The position numbers and the translations under genes are program-made. A DNA stretch of 64,000 bases, from the NCBI RefSeq assembly GCF_003254295.1, contig NZ_QKZO01000002.1, positions 417,731 through 481,730 of the forward strand. Direction: 5' to 3'. Origin of the DNA: Rhodobacter capsulatus (GTDB lineage Bacteria > Pseudomonadota > Alphaproteobacteria > Rhodobacterales > Rhodobacteraceae). The notes under the pieces were generated by a model that worked only from the letters and a program-made list of their open reading frames with translations, had not been told where the DNA came from and searched no databases. Shown here piece after piece: positions 54,246-64,000 of this stretch (positions are counted from its first letter, which is position 1; each line of letters starts with the position of its first letter).

Positions 54246-57200
54246 TCAGCGGTGCCTGAGCAGCGCCGCCTCGTGTTTCTTCAGGATCTTGCGCGCCGCG
54301 CCATAGCCCTCAAGGCCGTCGCGGCAACGCAGCTCCGGGAACAGTTCCAGGATCTCGGCGCGTTGCGCATTGCCCAGACCCTCCAGCGACTGATCGCCCG
54401 GCTGGAAGCTTTCGGTCCAGGCGCCGTTGCCCAGAACCACCTCGTGCCGGTCGAACATGAAGTGGATGTAGCTGGTGCCGAGCGTCTCCACCGGCTTCAC
54501 GCCGCGGTTGTCGACCAGATGCTTGGCCGCGACCAGAACCTCGTGTTCCTCGAAGTAAAGCGCGGTGCGTTCGTTCGCCACCAGCATCCGGTGGTTCGGC
54601 GAGACCAGCATGTCGCGTTCCGGCAGGCCGTTGCCCAGACTGCCCGCCCGGATCAGCACCGGCTTCAGATGCGGCGTCGCCATCAGCTGCGCCCGGGTCA
54701 GATCGGTGCGGCCGATCCAGCGGATTTCCTGAATGCCGTTGTCGCGGGTCAGGATCTTGTCGCCTTCGCGCAGCTCTTCGACCAGCCGCTCGCCCTTCGG
54801 CGTCGCGATCAGCGTGCCGGGGGTGAAGCAGGGCGGGATCACCTTCTCGATGTTGCGGAAGGTCAGCGAGCCGGTGACATTGCCATGATCGTCGAGGAAA
54901 CTGACGGTGCCGTTCTCCGGGTTCGTCGGATCGTAGTTGATCCGCAGCGGCCCGGCCGTCGTCAGATCGAGCGTGTCGAAATCGTCGCCACCCTCGTTGC
55001 CGTCGATGACATCATGGTTGCCGCCATCGCGGTTGACCACGATGAAGACGTCGCGGTCATCGCCGCCCAACAGCGTGTCGACGCCATCGCCGCCGGTCAG
55101 CGTGTCGTTGCCCGCCCCGCCGTCGAGCAGATCCTGGCCCTGACCGCCCGAAAGGCTGTCGTTGCCCGCATCGCCGTAAAGCCGGTCGTCGCCATCGTCG
55201 CCGGTGATCGTGTCATCGCCCGCACCGCCGCGGATCGTGTCCTGCCCGGTCCCGCCCGCAGCCAGATCATTGCCCTCGCCGCCGAGGATCGAATCGTCGC
55301 CCTCGCCGCCGATCAGCGTGTCATCGCCCGCCCCGCCGTCGAGCGTATCCGAGGCCGCGCCGCCGTCCAGGCTGTCATTCCCCTCGCCACCGATCAGCGT
55401 GTCATTGCCCTCGCCGCCCAGCAGCGTGTCATTGCCTGCGCCGCCAGCAAGGCTGTCCGAGGAATTGCCGCCATCAAGGCTGTCGTTCCCCTCGCCGCCA
55501 ATCAGCGTGTCATTGCCCTCGCCGCCCAAAAGCGTGTCATGGCCCGCGCCACCGTCAAGGCTGTCCGAGGAATTGCCGCCGTCAAGGAGGTCATCGCCCG
55601 CGTCGCCCAGCAGCGTGTCGTTGCCGTCGCCGCCGAAGATCGTGTCCTTGCCGTCGCCGCCCAGCACCGAGTCATTGCCCAGGCCCGCCTCGACCAGGTC
55701 ATCCCCGGTGCCCGCATCCACGGTGTCATTGCCAAGCCCCGAACGGATCGTGTCATTGCCCGCCCCGGCCACGACGCGGTCATCCTGCGAACCGTCGCCC
55801 GGGATGATCGCATCATTGTGGTCGATCCTGTCGCCATCGGGATCGCCGGTGTAATCATAGTCGATCAGATCGGCGCCGGCGGTGCCGGTCACGATGCCGT
55901 CGCGGTCGCAGATGATCTTCTCGATATTGCTGAAGCTCAGCGTGCCGACGACATTGCCGTGGTCATCAAGGAATTGCACCGTGCCGTTTTCGGGATTGTT
56001 CGGGTCATAGAGGATGTTCGTCCGACCCGCCCCGGTCAGGTCGAGCGTGTCGTAATCGTCGCCGCCCTCGTTGCCGTCGATGACATCGCCCGCGCCCGCC
56101 GCAGCACTGGCCACGACGAAGGTGTCGCGATCATCGCCGCCCGAGATCTGGTCGGCCCCCGCGCCACCGATGAGGCTGTCGTTGCCGGTGCCGCCGAAGA
56201 TCGTGTCCTCGTCGATGCCGCCGTCGATCGTGTCATTGCCGGCATCGCCGTAAAGCAGGTCGTCGTCATCCTCGCCATAGATGACATCATTGCCGTCGCC
56301 GCCATGGATCGTGTCCATGCCGTTGTTCTGCACCAGATCGGTGGCGTCGGGGATGTTGATGATGTCGGGCACGGTCGGGCCAAGGCCGCCGTAGATGATG
56401 TCATTGCCCGCGCCGCCATCGACCACGTCCGAGCCCTCGCCCGAGGTGATCGTGTCATCGCCCTCGCCGCCCAGAATGGTGTCGGCATCGACGCCCGCGT
56501 CGATCACGTCATTGCCCGCGCCGCCGTCGATGCTGTCGGCATCGTCGCCGGTCAGGATCGTGTCATGGCCCGCGCCGCCCAGCACGGTGTCGCGGTCGTC
56601 GTTCGGGTCGGGGTCGCGCGGCAGATAGCCCGGATAGCCCAGATCCGACAGCGCCTGATCGTTGCGGGTGTTGATGTAGTCGTTGCCGTCGCCGCCTTCG
56701 GCCCGGTCGGAGCCAAGGCCGGTGGTGATGCTGTCATCGCCCGCCCCGCCCTGGGCGGTGTCATTGCCCGCGCCGCCTTCCAGCGTGTCATTGCCAAGCC
56801 CGCCGATCAGCAGATCGTCGCCCTTGCCGCCCACCGCCAGATCGGCGTCGTCGCCGCCGTCCAGCGTGTCATTGCCGTCGCCGCCGCGCAGCGTGTCGGC
56901 GCCGCCCTCGCCCGAAAGGCTGTCGTCGCCCGCGCCGCCATCGACGGAATCATTCCCGCTGCCCGCGGTCACGGTGTCGTCGCCCAGACCCGCCAGCACG
57001 GTATCATTGCCCGCGCCCGCGCGGATGCGGTCATCGTTCGGTGCGTCGCCCGGCAGGATCGCGTCATTGCCGTCGACCCGGTCGCCCTGCGGATCGCCGG
57101 TATAGCCGGTGTCGATCAGATCATCGCCCGCGGTGCCGTCGACATAGCCGTCGCGCGGATCGGCGCCGACGGTGACGGTGACGATCGCGGTATCGGTGCC

Positions 57201-59783
57201 GCCATGGCCGTCCGAGACGGTGTAGGTGATCGTGGCATCGCCCGTGAAACCGGTCTCCGGGGTGAAGGTGATGGTGCCGTCGGCATTCACCGTGACGGTG
57301 CCGTTCGGGCTGGAAGCGCCGGTCACCGTCAGCGTGTCGCCGTCGATATCGGTGTCATTGGCCAGAACCGGCACGGTGACCGCGGTCTGGAAAGCCGTTG
57401 CCGCGCTGTCGTTCACCGCATCGGGGGCATCGTTCAGCGGGGTGACGGTGACATTCACCGTCGCGGTGTCGGTCAGCCCGGCCGGATCGCGCACCGTATA
57501 GGTGATGGTGTCGGGGCCGTTATAATTGGCGTTGGGCACATAGGTCAGCGTGCCATCGGCATTCACCGTCACCGTGCCATGCAGCGCGGTGGCGCCGGTC
57601 ACCGTCAGCGCGTCGCCATCGGGGTCGGTGTCATTGGCCAGAACGGCGATCGTCTTCGTGCCGTCCTCGGCGACGGTGGCGCTGTCGTTCACCGCATCGG
57701 GGCGGTGGTTGACGTCATCGCCCACGATGGTCTCGATCTCCGTGAAGTCGAGCGCGCCGGTCACGTTGCCATCGGCATCGAGGAATTCGACGGTGCCGTT
57801 GTAGCCGTTGCCGTTGCTGTCGACGGTCCGGTTGATCACGCGCCAGTCGCCCTGGCCGCGGATGTCGAGCGTGTCGTGATCGTCGCCGCCCGCGCCGCCG
57901 TCGATCGTGTCGCCCGCGCCGCCATGGATCACGTCGCGGTCGTCGCCCGCCAAGATCCGGTCATTGCCCGCGCCACCGCTGATGACGTCATTGCCGCCCT
58001 GACCCAGGATCGTGTCATCGCCCTCGCCGCCCGAGAGCGTGTCATCGCCCGCCTCGTCCGCCTCGATCGCCGGAACGGTGGTGCAGGTCAGGTCGGTCAC
58101 GGTGATCGCCTGATCCGAGGCGCCGCCGTTGTTGTAATCGATCTCGATCCGCGCCACGACGCCATCGATCCGCACCAGCACCGAGCCGCTGGCCGAGGCG
58201 GGCGAGAGCGACCCGCCAGTGTCCAGATCATGGCCGGTGACGGTGCCGTTCGCCAGCGTCTGCCCGCCTTCCGGCGTATAGGTGACGTTCAGCAGATTGC
58301 CCTGCGCGTCATAGGCGCGGACGGTGACGATGTCCTGATGGAAATCGCCGTTCGGGCCGATGTCGATGTCGTTGATGCGGAAGCTGACATCGGTCACCGC
58401 CGAGGCGTAATCGGCATTGGTCGAGGTGAAGTTCAGCGCGGTGGTCGAAGTGTCGCCCGTGCCGCCATTGCCGTAAAGCTGCAGCCCGCCCGCGCCGTTC
58501 AGCCCGTCGCCCGCCTCGACATATTGCGCCGCATTGGTCGAGGTCGCGGTGGCGCCGCGGGTCTGGTCGGTGAAGCCGAAAGTCACCCGCACGCCGCCCA
58601 TGTCATAGGACGCGCCGTTGACGATCTCGCCGCAATTCTGGCTGAAGCGCTGCCAGTCCATCGTCAGATCGACGGGGGCGGCGCCGCTGTCCAGATCGCC
58701 GTCGCCCTCGATATAGTCGTTGCCCGCGCCGCCCTCGATGCTGTCGTCATCGGCGCCGCCGTAAAGGCTGTCATCCGAGCCCATGCCCAAGATCGTGTCG
58801 TCGCCGTCCATGCCGTGAAAGACGTTGGTATAGCTGTCCGAGGCCGAGGTGCCCTGATGGTCGAAGCCGACAAGGCTGTCGTTGAACTCCGAACCGATCA
58901 CGCCATCGATGCCGCCGCCGATCACGTCGCCCGTCGCATCGCCGCCCGAAAGCGCCCCGGTGCCCAGATTGACATTCACCGCGGCGCCGGACTTCGAATA
59001 GTCGATGACATCAAGCCCGTTGCCACCGTGGAACGTGTCATTGCCCGCGCCGCCGACGAACGTATCGTCGCCATTGCCGCCGTAAAGCAGGTCATTGTCG
59101 GCGCCGCCGTCGATCAGGTCGTTGCCGTCCTCGCCGTGCACCGTGTCGGCCGCCGCGCCCGACCGGATCGTGTCATTGCCCGCGCCCGCCATCACGCTGT
59201 CGGCATGGCCGCCGCGATAGTCATTGGCGTCGATCCTGTCGCCTTCGGGGTCGCCGGTGTAGCCCGTGTCGATCAGATCGGCGCCCGCGGTGCCCTCGAC
59301 GATGCCGTCAAGCGTCGGATAGGTCGCCAGCGCGGAATAGGGAACCGAGGGGCAGTTGTCGGTGCAGGACACGACCCTGTAGCTGACCCCCGTCTGCAGC
59401 GGCGCCGAAGACACGATGCCGACCATGTCATTGTCTGCCATTTCAAAGGCATAGACGGTGATGTAACCCGAAGGATCGGTGCAACCGGTGGGGCAGACGG
59501 TATAGGCATATTCGGGGGTGATGCGGCCCGAGGACGGCCCGTAGCTTGACCCTTCAAGGGTTTCGCTCGAGTTCAGCGTCTGGTCGCCGTCGCCGTCGTT
59601 GAAATAGCTGTCATTGTCGCGCACGGTGATCTGGTTGACCGTCGCGCCCGTGCCGATGGTGAAGGTCGCACCCGCGGCAGTGCTCAGCCCGGAGGCGCTG
59701 TCGGCGAAAAGACCCGCTTTCGAAGAGGTGATGTTCGACAGATCCCACGCGAAAATCGTGCGGTCGCTGAAAGTATAGGTCAT
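54246..59783 (-). CDS. Giant RTX/cadherin-like protein with C-terminal Hint domain
   Basis: 1,845 residues. Order: N-terminal beta domain (~1-165), RTX block (~165-335), a lectin/PEP-like beta domain (~370-560), RTX (~580-640), two tandem Ig/cadherin-like repeats (~690-890, NDxDxDGDxLTVTGA type), then extensive RTX repeats (~900-1650), and the Hint domain (~1650-1845) starting at PPCFTPGTLIATPKGE with SPNHRMLVAN. No signal peptide; type I secretion expected. The mix of adhesion modules and Hint resembles bacterial surface or contact-dependent proteins. It stands alone with its own terminator. Confidence 0.88.
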   Translation of the reverse strand: MTYTFSDRTIFAWDLSNITSSKAGLFADSASGLSTAAGATFTIGTGATVNQITVRDNDSYFNDGDGDQTLNSSETLEGSSYGPSSGRITPEYAYTVCPTGCTDPSGYITVYAFEMADNDMVGIVSSAPLQTGVSYRVVSCTDNCPSVPYSALATYPTLDGIVEGTAGADLIDTGYTGDPEGDRIDANDYRGGHADSVMAGAGNDTIRSGAAADTVHGEDGNDLIDGGADNDLLYGGNGDDTFVGGAGNDTFHGGNGLDVIDYSKSGAAVNVNLGTGALSGGDATGDVIGGGIDGVIGSEFNDSLVGFDHQGTSASDSYTNVFHGMDGDDTILGMGSDDSLYGGADDDSIEGGAGNDYIEGDGDLDSGAAPVDLTMDWQRFSQNCGEIVNGASYDMGGVRVTFGFTDQTRGATATSTNAAQYVEAGDGLNGAGGLQLYGNGGTGDTSTTALNFTSTNADYASAVTDVSFRINDIDIGPNGDFHQDIVTVRAYDAQGNLLNVTYTPEGGQTLANGTVTGHDLDTGGSLSPASASGSVLVRIDGVVARIEIDYNNGGASDQAITVTDLTCTTVPAIEADEAGDDTLSGGEGDDTILGQGGNDVISGGAGNDRILAGDDRDVIHGGAGDTIDGGAGGDDHDTLDIRGQGDWRVINRTVDSNGNGYNGTVEFLDADGNVTGALDFTEIETIVGDDVNHRPDAVNDSATVAEDGTKTIAVLANDTDPDGDALTVTGATALHGTVTVNADGTLTYVPNANYNGPDTITYTVRDPAGLTDTATVNVTVTPLNDAPDAVNDSAATAFQTAVTVPVLANDTDIDGDTLTVTGASSPNGTVTVNADGTITFTPETGFTGDATITYTVSDGHGGTDTAIVTVTVGADPRDGYVDGTAGDDLIDTGYTGDPQGDRVDGNDAILPGDAPNDDRIRAGAGNDTVLAGLGDDTVTAGSGNDSVDGGAGDDSLSGEGGADTLRGGDGNDTLDGGDDADLAVGGKGDDLLIGGLGNDTLEGGAGNDTAQGGAGDDSITTGLGSDRAEGGDGNDYINTRNDQALSDLGYPGYLPRDPDPNDDRDTVLGGAGHDTILTGDDADSIDGGAGNDVIDAGVDADTILGGEGDDTITSGEGSDVVDGGAGNDIIYGGLGPTVPDIINIPDATDLVQNNGMDTIHGGDGNDVIYGEDDDDLLYGDAGNDTIDGGIDEDTIFGGTGNDSLIGGAGADQISGGDDRDTFVVASAAAGAGDVIDGNEGGDDYDTLDLTGAGRTNILYDPNNPENGTVQFLDDHGNVVGTLSFSNIEKIICDRDGIVTGTAGADLIDYDYTGDPDGDRIDHNDAIIPGDGSQDDRVVAGAGNDTIRSGLGNDTVDAGTGDDLVEAGLGNDSVLGGDGKDTIFGGDGNDTLLGDAGDDLLDGGNSSDSLDGGAGHDTLLGGEGNDTLIGGEGNDSLDGGNSSDSLAGGAGNDTLLGGEGNDTLIGGEGNDSLDGGAASDTLDGGAGDDTLIGGEGDDSILGGEGNDLAAGGTGQDTIRGGAGDDTITGDDGDDRLYGDAGNDSLSGGQGQDLLDGGAGNDTLTGGDGVDTLLGGDDRDVFIVVNRDGGNHDVIDGNEGGDDFDTLDLTTAGPLRINYDPTNPENGTVSFLDDHGNVTGSLTFRNIEKVIPPCFTPGTLIATPKGERLVEELREGDKILTRDNGIQEIRWIGRTDLTRAQLMATPHLKPVLIRAGSLGNGLPERDMLVSPNHRMLVANERTALYFEEHEVLVAAKHLVDNRGVKPVETLGTSYIHFMFDRHEVVLGNGAWTESFQPGDQSLEGLGNAQRAEILELFPELRCRDGLEGYGAARKILKKHEAALLRHR

Positions 59784-60637
59784 GGCAGCCTCTCCTTACC
59801 CCGATTGGCGAAGACAATGCCCCGCAAGCCTTGAAAGTTCGGCCCTGCCCCGCGCAGCGCCCGTCACTCGTCACCGGCGGAAAACCCACCTGAAAAGACG
59901 CGACATTTTCACGCGGTCGGGCTGGAGCAGGATGCACGGGACGGCCCGCCAAAACGGCGGTTTTCAGTTCCCTTGCTTCGCGGTCGTTTCGGGATGGCAG
60001 ATCACCCCGGTCACGGCAGCACCACTTCAGCCGTCCCGAGCATCCGAAGATGTCGAACGTCCTCGACCGCCCCCACGGCCGAGGCCCAACACGGGCTCTT
60101 ACGTGATACCAAGAGGCCGGGCTTCGGGGAACGGGAATCTGCCGCAATCTTGCCCTGATTTTTCCCCGATCCCTCCCCGCTTGCCCGATTGCCGCCGCGA
60201 TTTCGCACCCCGCCTGCCGCGATTGTTTCCGCACCCCCGCAACGGGGGCGCCGAGAGGCCGGAAAAATAGCTAAAATTCGTCCTGTTTACCAAGCGTTAA
60301 CCCTGCCCCGCGACGCGGGTTCCGGGGCGGCGGAGGGGCGCTTGCGATCCGGCGTTTCCGGATTGGCGACAATCCGGCGCCGCGCGCGTTTCCGATCCGG
60401 CATCATTCTTCGGCCCCCGCCGGAACAATGGCGGCCGCGTCATTGTTCCGCCAATGCGACCAAAGCGGGCGAAACCGCCACTTTGTTCGCCAATGCGCCG
60501 CGGATGTGACGAATCACATTTTAGGCACCGGAACGGGCCGACTCGCGCCGCCGGGCGGCCGCGCCCGGGCGGCTGCGTCTTTGCCTCCGGCTTGCGGGCC
60601 GCTATAGTGAAAGCGCTTCACATTCAAAGGGCGGCGC
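59784..60637. other. Long intergenic region before ppk2
   Basis: 854 bases with no convincing gene on either strand. It holds a TTTA-N7-TTAA element (60286-60300, one mismatch to a CtrA site), a perfect 10-bp inverted repeat with a 10-bp spacer (60421-60450), and TTGTTC(C)GCCAATGCG repeated near 60444 and 60484. A TATAGT -10-like element sits at ~60602, just before ppk2. Confidence 0.5.
60421..60450. promoter_or_regulatory. Perfect inverted repeat upstream of ppk2
   Basis: Arms CGGAACAATG and CATTGTTCCG, spacer of 10 bases. No T tract follows, so it looks like an operator rather than a terminator. A related GTTCGCCAATGCG copy lies ~40 bp downstream. Confidence 0.5.
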
Positions 60638-61576
60638 ATGGGCAAGGATCACGACACCTCGGACAAGACCGACCTCGGGGATGCGGCCGGACAGCGGACC
60701 GGTTTTCCCGATCTGCCCTTCGTCGGCGAAATCACCAGATTCCTGCGCCATGACGCCCCCGAAAGCCTGCGCCGGGCGCTTGAGACGGCGAAACCCGACG
60801 AGATCCTCTCGGCCTCTTTCCCCTATCGCGCGGAGCTGGCGAAAAAGGCCTATGAGGCGCAGATGCGGCCGCTGCAGGTCGAGCTGGTGAAGATGAGCTG
60901 GGGGCTGAAACAGGACGGGCGGCGGCTGGTGGTGCTGTTCGAGGGCCGCGACGCCGCGGGCAAGGGCGGCACGATCGAACGGCTGCGCGAGAATCTGAAC
61001 CCGCGCCAGGCCAATATCGTCGCCCTGCCCACGCCGACCGAGCGCGAACAGGGCCAGTGGTATTTTCAGCGTTACGTGGAGCGGCTGCCCGCGGCGGGGG
61101 AAATCGCGCTGTTCGACCGCTCGTGGTACAACCGTGGCGTGGTCGAGCATGTCTTCGGCTTTTGCACCGCCGAACAGCGCACGCATTTTTTTGCCCAGCT
61201 GCCCGGCTTCGAGAAGATGCTGGTCGAGGAGGGGATCGTGCTGGTCAAGCTCTGGCTCTCGGTCGACCGCGCCGAGCAGCTCAAGCGCTTCCTCGACCGC
61301 GAGCAGGATCCGCTCAAGCAATGGAAGCTGAGCTGGATCGACGTCGAGGGGCTGCGGAAATGGGATGCCTATACGGTTGCCATCGCGGAAACGCTGCGCC
61401 GGTCCGACACCGCGGCGGCGCCCTGGACGGTGATCCGCTCCGATGACAAATACCGCGCCCGCATCGCCGCGATCCAGACCGTGCTGGGCGCGCTCGATTA
61501 TCCGGGCAAGGACCGGGCGGCGATCGGCACGCCCGATCCGCTGATCTGCGGGGGCATCGATCACATCGATGGCTAA
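60638..61576 (+). CDS. ppk2: Polyphosphate kinase 2 (PPK2 family)
   Basis: 312 residues. Walker [17 protein letters not shown], Walker B and lid region [17 protein letters not shown], and the conserved [23 protein letters not shown]2 makes nucleotide triphosphates from polyphosphate and NDPs, or the reverse. Its length and single catalytic domain fit class I. The ATG at 60638 follows AAAGGG. Its end overlaps the TetR gene by eight bases. Confidence 0.93.
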   Translation: MGKDHDTSDKTDLGDAAGQRTGFPDLPFVGEITRFLRHDAPESLRRALETAKPDEILSASFPYRAELAKKAYEAQMRPLQVELVKMSWGLKQDGRRLVVLFEGRDAAGKGGTIERLRENLNPRQANIVALPTPTEREQGQWYFQRYVERLPAAGEIALFDRSWYNRGVVEHVFGFCTAEQRTHFFAQLPGFEKMLVEEGIVLVKLWLSVDRAEQLKRFLDREQDPLKQWKLSWIDVEGLRKWDAYTVAIAETLRRSDTAAAPWTVIRSDDKYRARIAAIQTVLGALDYPGKDRAAIGTPDPLICGGIDHIDG

Positions 61577-62186
61577 GGCGGGATACCATCACGGCAACCT
61601 CCGCCAGGCATTGGTCGAGGCGGCGCTGGCGCTGATTGCCGCGCGCGGCGCGCAGGGCTTCACCCTGTCGGAAGCCGCCAAGGAGGCGGGCGTCACCCCC
61701 GCCGCGGTCTATCGCCACTTTGCCGGGCGCGAGGATCTGATCGCCGAATGCGCGCGCCAGGGCTATGCGATCTTCGCCGATCTGATGGAGCATGCCTGGA
61801 ACGGCGGGGCGCCCTCGGCGCTCTCGGCCTTTGGCGCGACGGGGCGGGCCTATCTCGCCTTCGCGCGGAAATTTCCCGGCCATTACATGGCGATGTTCGA
61901 AAGCGGCCTGAGCCCCAACCGCTCGCCCGACCTGGCCGCAGGCATGGCGCGGGCCGAGGCGGTGGTGCTGAAGGCGACGCAGGCGCTCTCGGCCCATATC
62001 CCCGAGGGGCGCCGCCCGCCGCCCACGATGGTGGCGGCGCATGTCCGCGCGCTCTCTCACGGGGTCGTCGAGCTTTACGCCCGCGCAGCCCCCGGCACGC
62101 AATCGCCCTTCTCGCCCGAGGATCTGCTGGAAAGCGGCATCGGCGTCTATCTGCGCGGGCTTGGCCTGATCGCCCCCGACAGTTAG
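61569..62186 (+). CDS. TetR/AcrR-family regulator
   Basis: 205 residues, N-terminal HTH at about 8-55 ([20 protein letters not shown], then [20 protein letters not shown]) and a ligand domain of helices. It overlaps the PPK2 gene and may repress that operon. Its stop overlaps the convergent LysE stop. Confidence 0.9.
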   Translation: MAKAGYHHGNLRQALVEAALALIAARGAQGFTLSEAAKEAGVTPAAVYRHFAGREDLIAECARQGYAIFADLMEHAWNGGAPSALSAFGATGRAYLAFARKFPGHYMAMFESGLSPNRSPDLAAGMARAEAVVLKATQALSAHIPEGRRPPPTMVAAHVRALSHGVVELYARAAPGTQSPFSPEDLLESGIGVYLRGLGLIAPDS

Positions 62187-62806
62187 AAGATCGACGCGAA
62201 AGCCCAAAGGCCGAAGCCCGCCATCGTCAGGCTGGAGACCCGCGCCGTCCAGAGCGCGAAGGCGGGCGGCAGCCGGTGATGAGCCGCCGCGACCAGCCCC
62301 GAGAGGAACGCCCACCAGCCGATCGAGCCCAGAAACACCCCCGCGACAAGGGCGGCGATGGCCAGCCCCGATCCGGTCTGCGCCAGGCCCAGCCCGGCGA
62401 AGATCGCCGCGAACAGAAGGATCGTCGGCGGGTTGGTGATCGTCAGCCCATAGGTGACAAGGGCGGTGCGCCACAGGCTGCGCGCCTCGGGGATCTTCGC
62501 CGCCACGGGCTCGTCCGCCTGCCCGCGCGGCCAGCCGCGCCAGGCCAGACCCATCAAAAACGCCCCGCCGATCAGGCCCAGCGGCAAAGCGATGCGCTCG
62601 ACCAGATCCTGGAAGACGGCGAAGCCGAGGGCGGCACCGGTGGCAAAGGTCAGATCGGCCAAGGCCGTGCCCAGCCCCCCCGCGACACCGGCCCAGAAGC
62701 CGCCCGCCAGCGTGCGCTGGATGCACAAAGCCCCCATCGGCCCGATCGGCGCGGCGATCGCCAGCCCGATGAACAGCCCTTTTCCGAACAGCACAAGCGC
62801 TTCCAT
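62183..62806 (-). CDS. LysE-family exporter
   Basis: 207 residues, six membrane segments, N-terminal LFGKGLFIGLAIAAPIGPMG motif of LysE/RhtB transporters with the AxxPGP-type turn. Exports amino acids. Its start is one base beyond the stop of the Lrp-type regulator upstream, which probably controls it. Confidence 0.9.
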   Translation of the reverse strand: MEALVLFGKGLFIGLAIAAPIGPMGALCIQRTLAGGFWAGVAGGLGTALADLTFATGAALGFAVFQDLVERIALPLGLIGGAFLMGLAWRGWPRGQADEPVAAKIPEARSLWRTALVTYGLTITNPPTILLFAAIFAGLGLAQTGSGLAIAALVAGVFLGSIGWWAFLSGLVAAAHHRLPPAFALWTARVSSLTMAGFGLWAFASIF

Positions 62807-62807
62807 T

Positions 62808-63254
62808 CTATCTCCTGTAGCGAAACGGCGGCTCGACCACGGTCGAAAGCGCCAGCATGGTTTCGGTCCGCGCGATCCAGCCCGCCCGTTTCAGCGCGAC
62901 CAGAAATTCCTCGACCGCGACCAGCGAGGCGACGCGGATCTGCACCAGATAGGACCAGCCGCCGGTGACATGATGACAGGCGGTGACGGCGGTGTTTTCG
63001 GCGATGGCGGCGCGAAAGGCGGCCTCGTCGATGCCCTCGGCCAGCGCGATCCAGACGAAGGCGGCGACCGGCAGGCCGACCGCCTCGGGGTCGACATCGG
63101 CGCGCGTGCGGCGCAAGACGCCGCGTTCGATCAACCGCCGCAGCCGGTCATTGACCGCCGAGGGCGAAAGCCCCACCCGCGCGCCCAGCTGCGCCATCGA
63201 CTGCCGCGCATCCTCGCCCAGCAGCGCGCAAATCTTTCTGTCGATCTCGTCCAT
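62808..63254 (-). CDS. Lrp/AsnC-family regulator
   Basis: 148 residues from ATG 63254. HTH near 5-55 (MDEIDRKICALLGEDARQSM, LGARVGLSPSAVNDRLRRLI) and a RAM/ligand domain with HHVTGGWSYLVQIRVASLVA. It directly precedes the LysE gene on the same strand, the usual pairing in which an amino acid induces its own export. Confidence 0.9.
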   Translation of the reverse strand: MDEIDRKICALLGEDARQSMAQLGARVGLSPSAVNDRLRRLIERGVLRRTRADVDPEAVGLPVAAFVWIALAEGIDEAAFRAAIAENTAVTACHHVTGGWSYLVQIRVASLVAVEEFLVALKRAGWIARTETMLALSTVVEPPFRYRR

Positions 63255-63545
63255 GATGCCGATCTGTCCGCCCAAATGGCTGTTAAGCAGGATATTCGAC
63301 GAAGCGAAGCGGATTTCAACGGACAATTTTCGGCTTGCGGATATCATCCAGCGCCGCAGGGTTTGGCCGTGCCCCCGCCGGATGGGATCCGGTTTCCGCC
63401 CCGCAGGCCAACTGCCGCGGGGATTTCCGGTCCCCGGAACCGGCAGAAATAGGCGCGGACGAAAAAGTTTGTCCGGGGATGCAAAAACCGGTTGCAGCCC
63501 TCCGATGCTGACGTTAAACACCCGCCTCACGACGACCCCTGATGC

Positions 63546-63638
<93 letters not shown>

Positions 63639-63772
63639 ACAATCATTTGAAGTTAGTCAAGCCCTTGATCCGCGAGGGCTTTTCCATTTCCGCCCCCTTG
63701 CGACGCCCATTTCTGCTATACATTTTGCAATACAATTTGTGATACACTCGCCCAAAGCACTTGGGGGAGAAG

Positions 63773-64000
63773 ATGGCAATCACCACGCGCGATGGTTCGG
63801 TCAAAGGAACGCTCTACCTCTACCGGCGCGTTCCGAAACGCTATGCCTCGGGTGCTCTTGATCGCCTTCGGCGCGTTATGGGCGTCATAAAGTGTCACCC
63901 GACAAAAACACCCGGTACATCGGACAAAAACCGGGAACAGCTGGGAATAGCCGGTAACAGACGATTTGTGTCGATAGATCATAGCGTTATGATTGCTATG
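63773..64000 (+). pseudogene. N-terminal fragment of a phage-type integrase, seemingly interrupted
   Basis: The ATG at 63773 has GGGGGAGAAG upstream. The first ~30 residues (MAITTRDGSVKGTLYLYRRV, PKRYAS) match the DUF6538-type start of tyrosine integrases that sit next to tRNA genes. After residue ~40 the match ends, where a TGTCACCCGACAAAAAC sequence like an IS end begins. The frame stays open to the window edge by chance. Most likely the integrase was broken by an insertion. Confidence 0.5.
63893..64000. mobile_element. Possible left end of an IS21-like insertion sequence
   Basis: The sequence from 63893 begins TGTCACCCGACAAAAACACC and soon repeats GGACAAAAACCGG. TGT-starting ends with repeated inner ACAAAAACC boxes are typical of IS21-family elements. 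The element continues beyond the window, so neither the transposase nor the other end can be seen. Confidence 0.35.

Noticed and set aside
54300..59300. CRISPR-like periodic repeats
   Set aside because: The 27-base periodicity is coding: each unit gives a nonapeptide RTX repeat, with no conserved repeat/unique spacer structure.
54117..59549. 1,810-codon plus-strand ORF
   Set aside because: It is the mirror frame of the giant RTX/Hint gene; its repeated IVARAAV-type pattern is just the antisense of the RTX repeats.

Overview
The window is GC-rich chromosomal DNA from an alphaproteobacterium of the family Rhodobacteraceae. My best guess is Rhodobacter capsulatus or a close relative. The grounds are the gene content and style: a Rhodobacterales-type IscR with a single cysteine, a suf operon with two cysteine desulfurases, a GafA-like (HTH + DUF6456) activator beside a DUF6477 gene, several DUF1127 proteins and very GC-rich codon use. 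The species call is inference.

Layout. 1-7.4 kb holds housekeeping genes: the end of guaA, aroK-aroB, a membrane-anchor/repeat-protein pair leading into xerD, a CorC/HlyC-type protein and lipA. 7.5-9.1 kb carries the GafA-like regulator, divergent from a DUF6477 gene across a CtrA-like site. 9.2-11.8 kb has a HerA-like ATPase, two candidate small RNAs and an IalB-type periplasmic protein. 11.8-17.0 kb is an envelope block: ketosynthase, acyl carrier protein, LpxD-type acyltransferase, L,D-transpeptidase and a MepK-like DUF882 protein.

17,150-31,175 is a 14-kb integrated element. It is bounded by a 15-bp direct repeat of the 3' end of tRNA-Arg(CCG). It carries a P4-type integrase, an AlpA-like regulator, a replication-initiator-like gene with a six-unit iteron array inside its coding sequence, two Nu1-like terminase-small-subunit relatives, a piece resembling the tail of prohead proteases, a ParB-like fragment, a Phd/RelE pair, a Panacea (SocA-like) pair with an unrecognised partner, and an SRAP protein. 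No portal, large terminase, capsid or tail gene is present, so it looks like a phage satellite or a decayed prophage-derived island.

31.3-39.5 kb (minus strand) is the iscR-suf operon: iscR, NifS-like desulfurase, sufB, a methyltransferase-like gene, sufC, sufD, two membrane genes, sufS. 39.7-46.7 kb runs on the plus strand with an alpha/beta hydrolase, an HD hydrolase, icd, two YitT paralogues, an SMR protein and typA; a DUF1127 gene is interspersed. 46.8-51.5 kb has potABC-like transporter genes without a binding protein, then a MocR regulator and a second DUF1127 gene. 51.6-59.8 kb carries three Hint-domain proteins in a row, two of them with RTX repeats and one of 1,845 residues. 60.6-63.3 kb holds a PPK2-type polyphosphate kinase, a TetR regulator, a LysE exporter and an Lrp regulator. 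The window ends with tRNA-Ser(CGA) and the start of a second integrase that seems to be cut off by an IS-like end.
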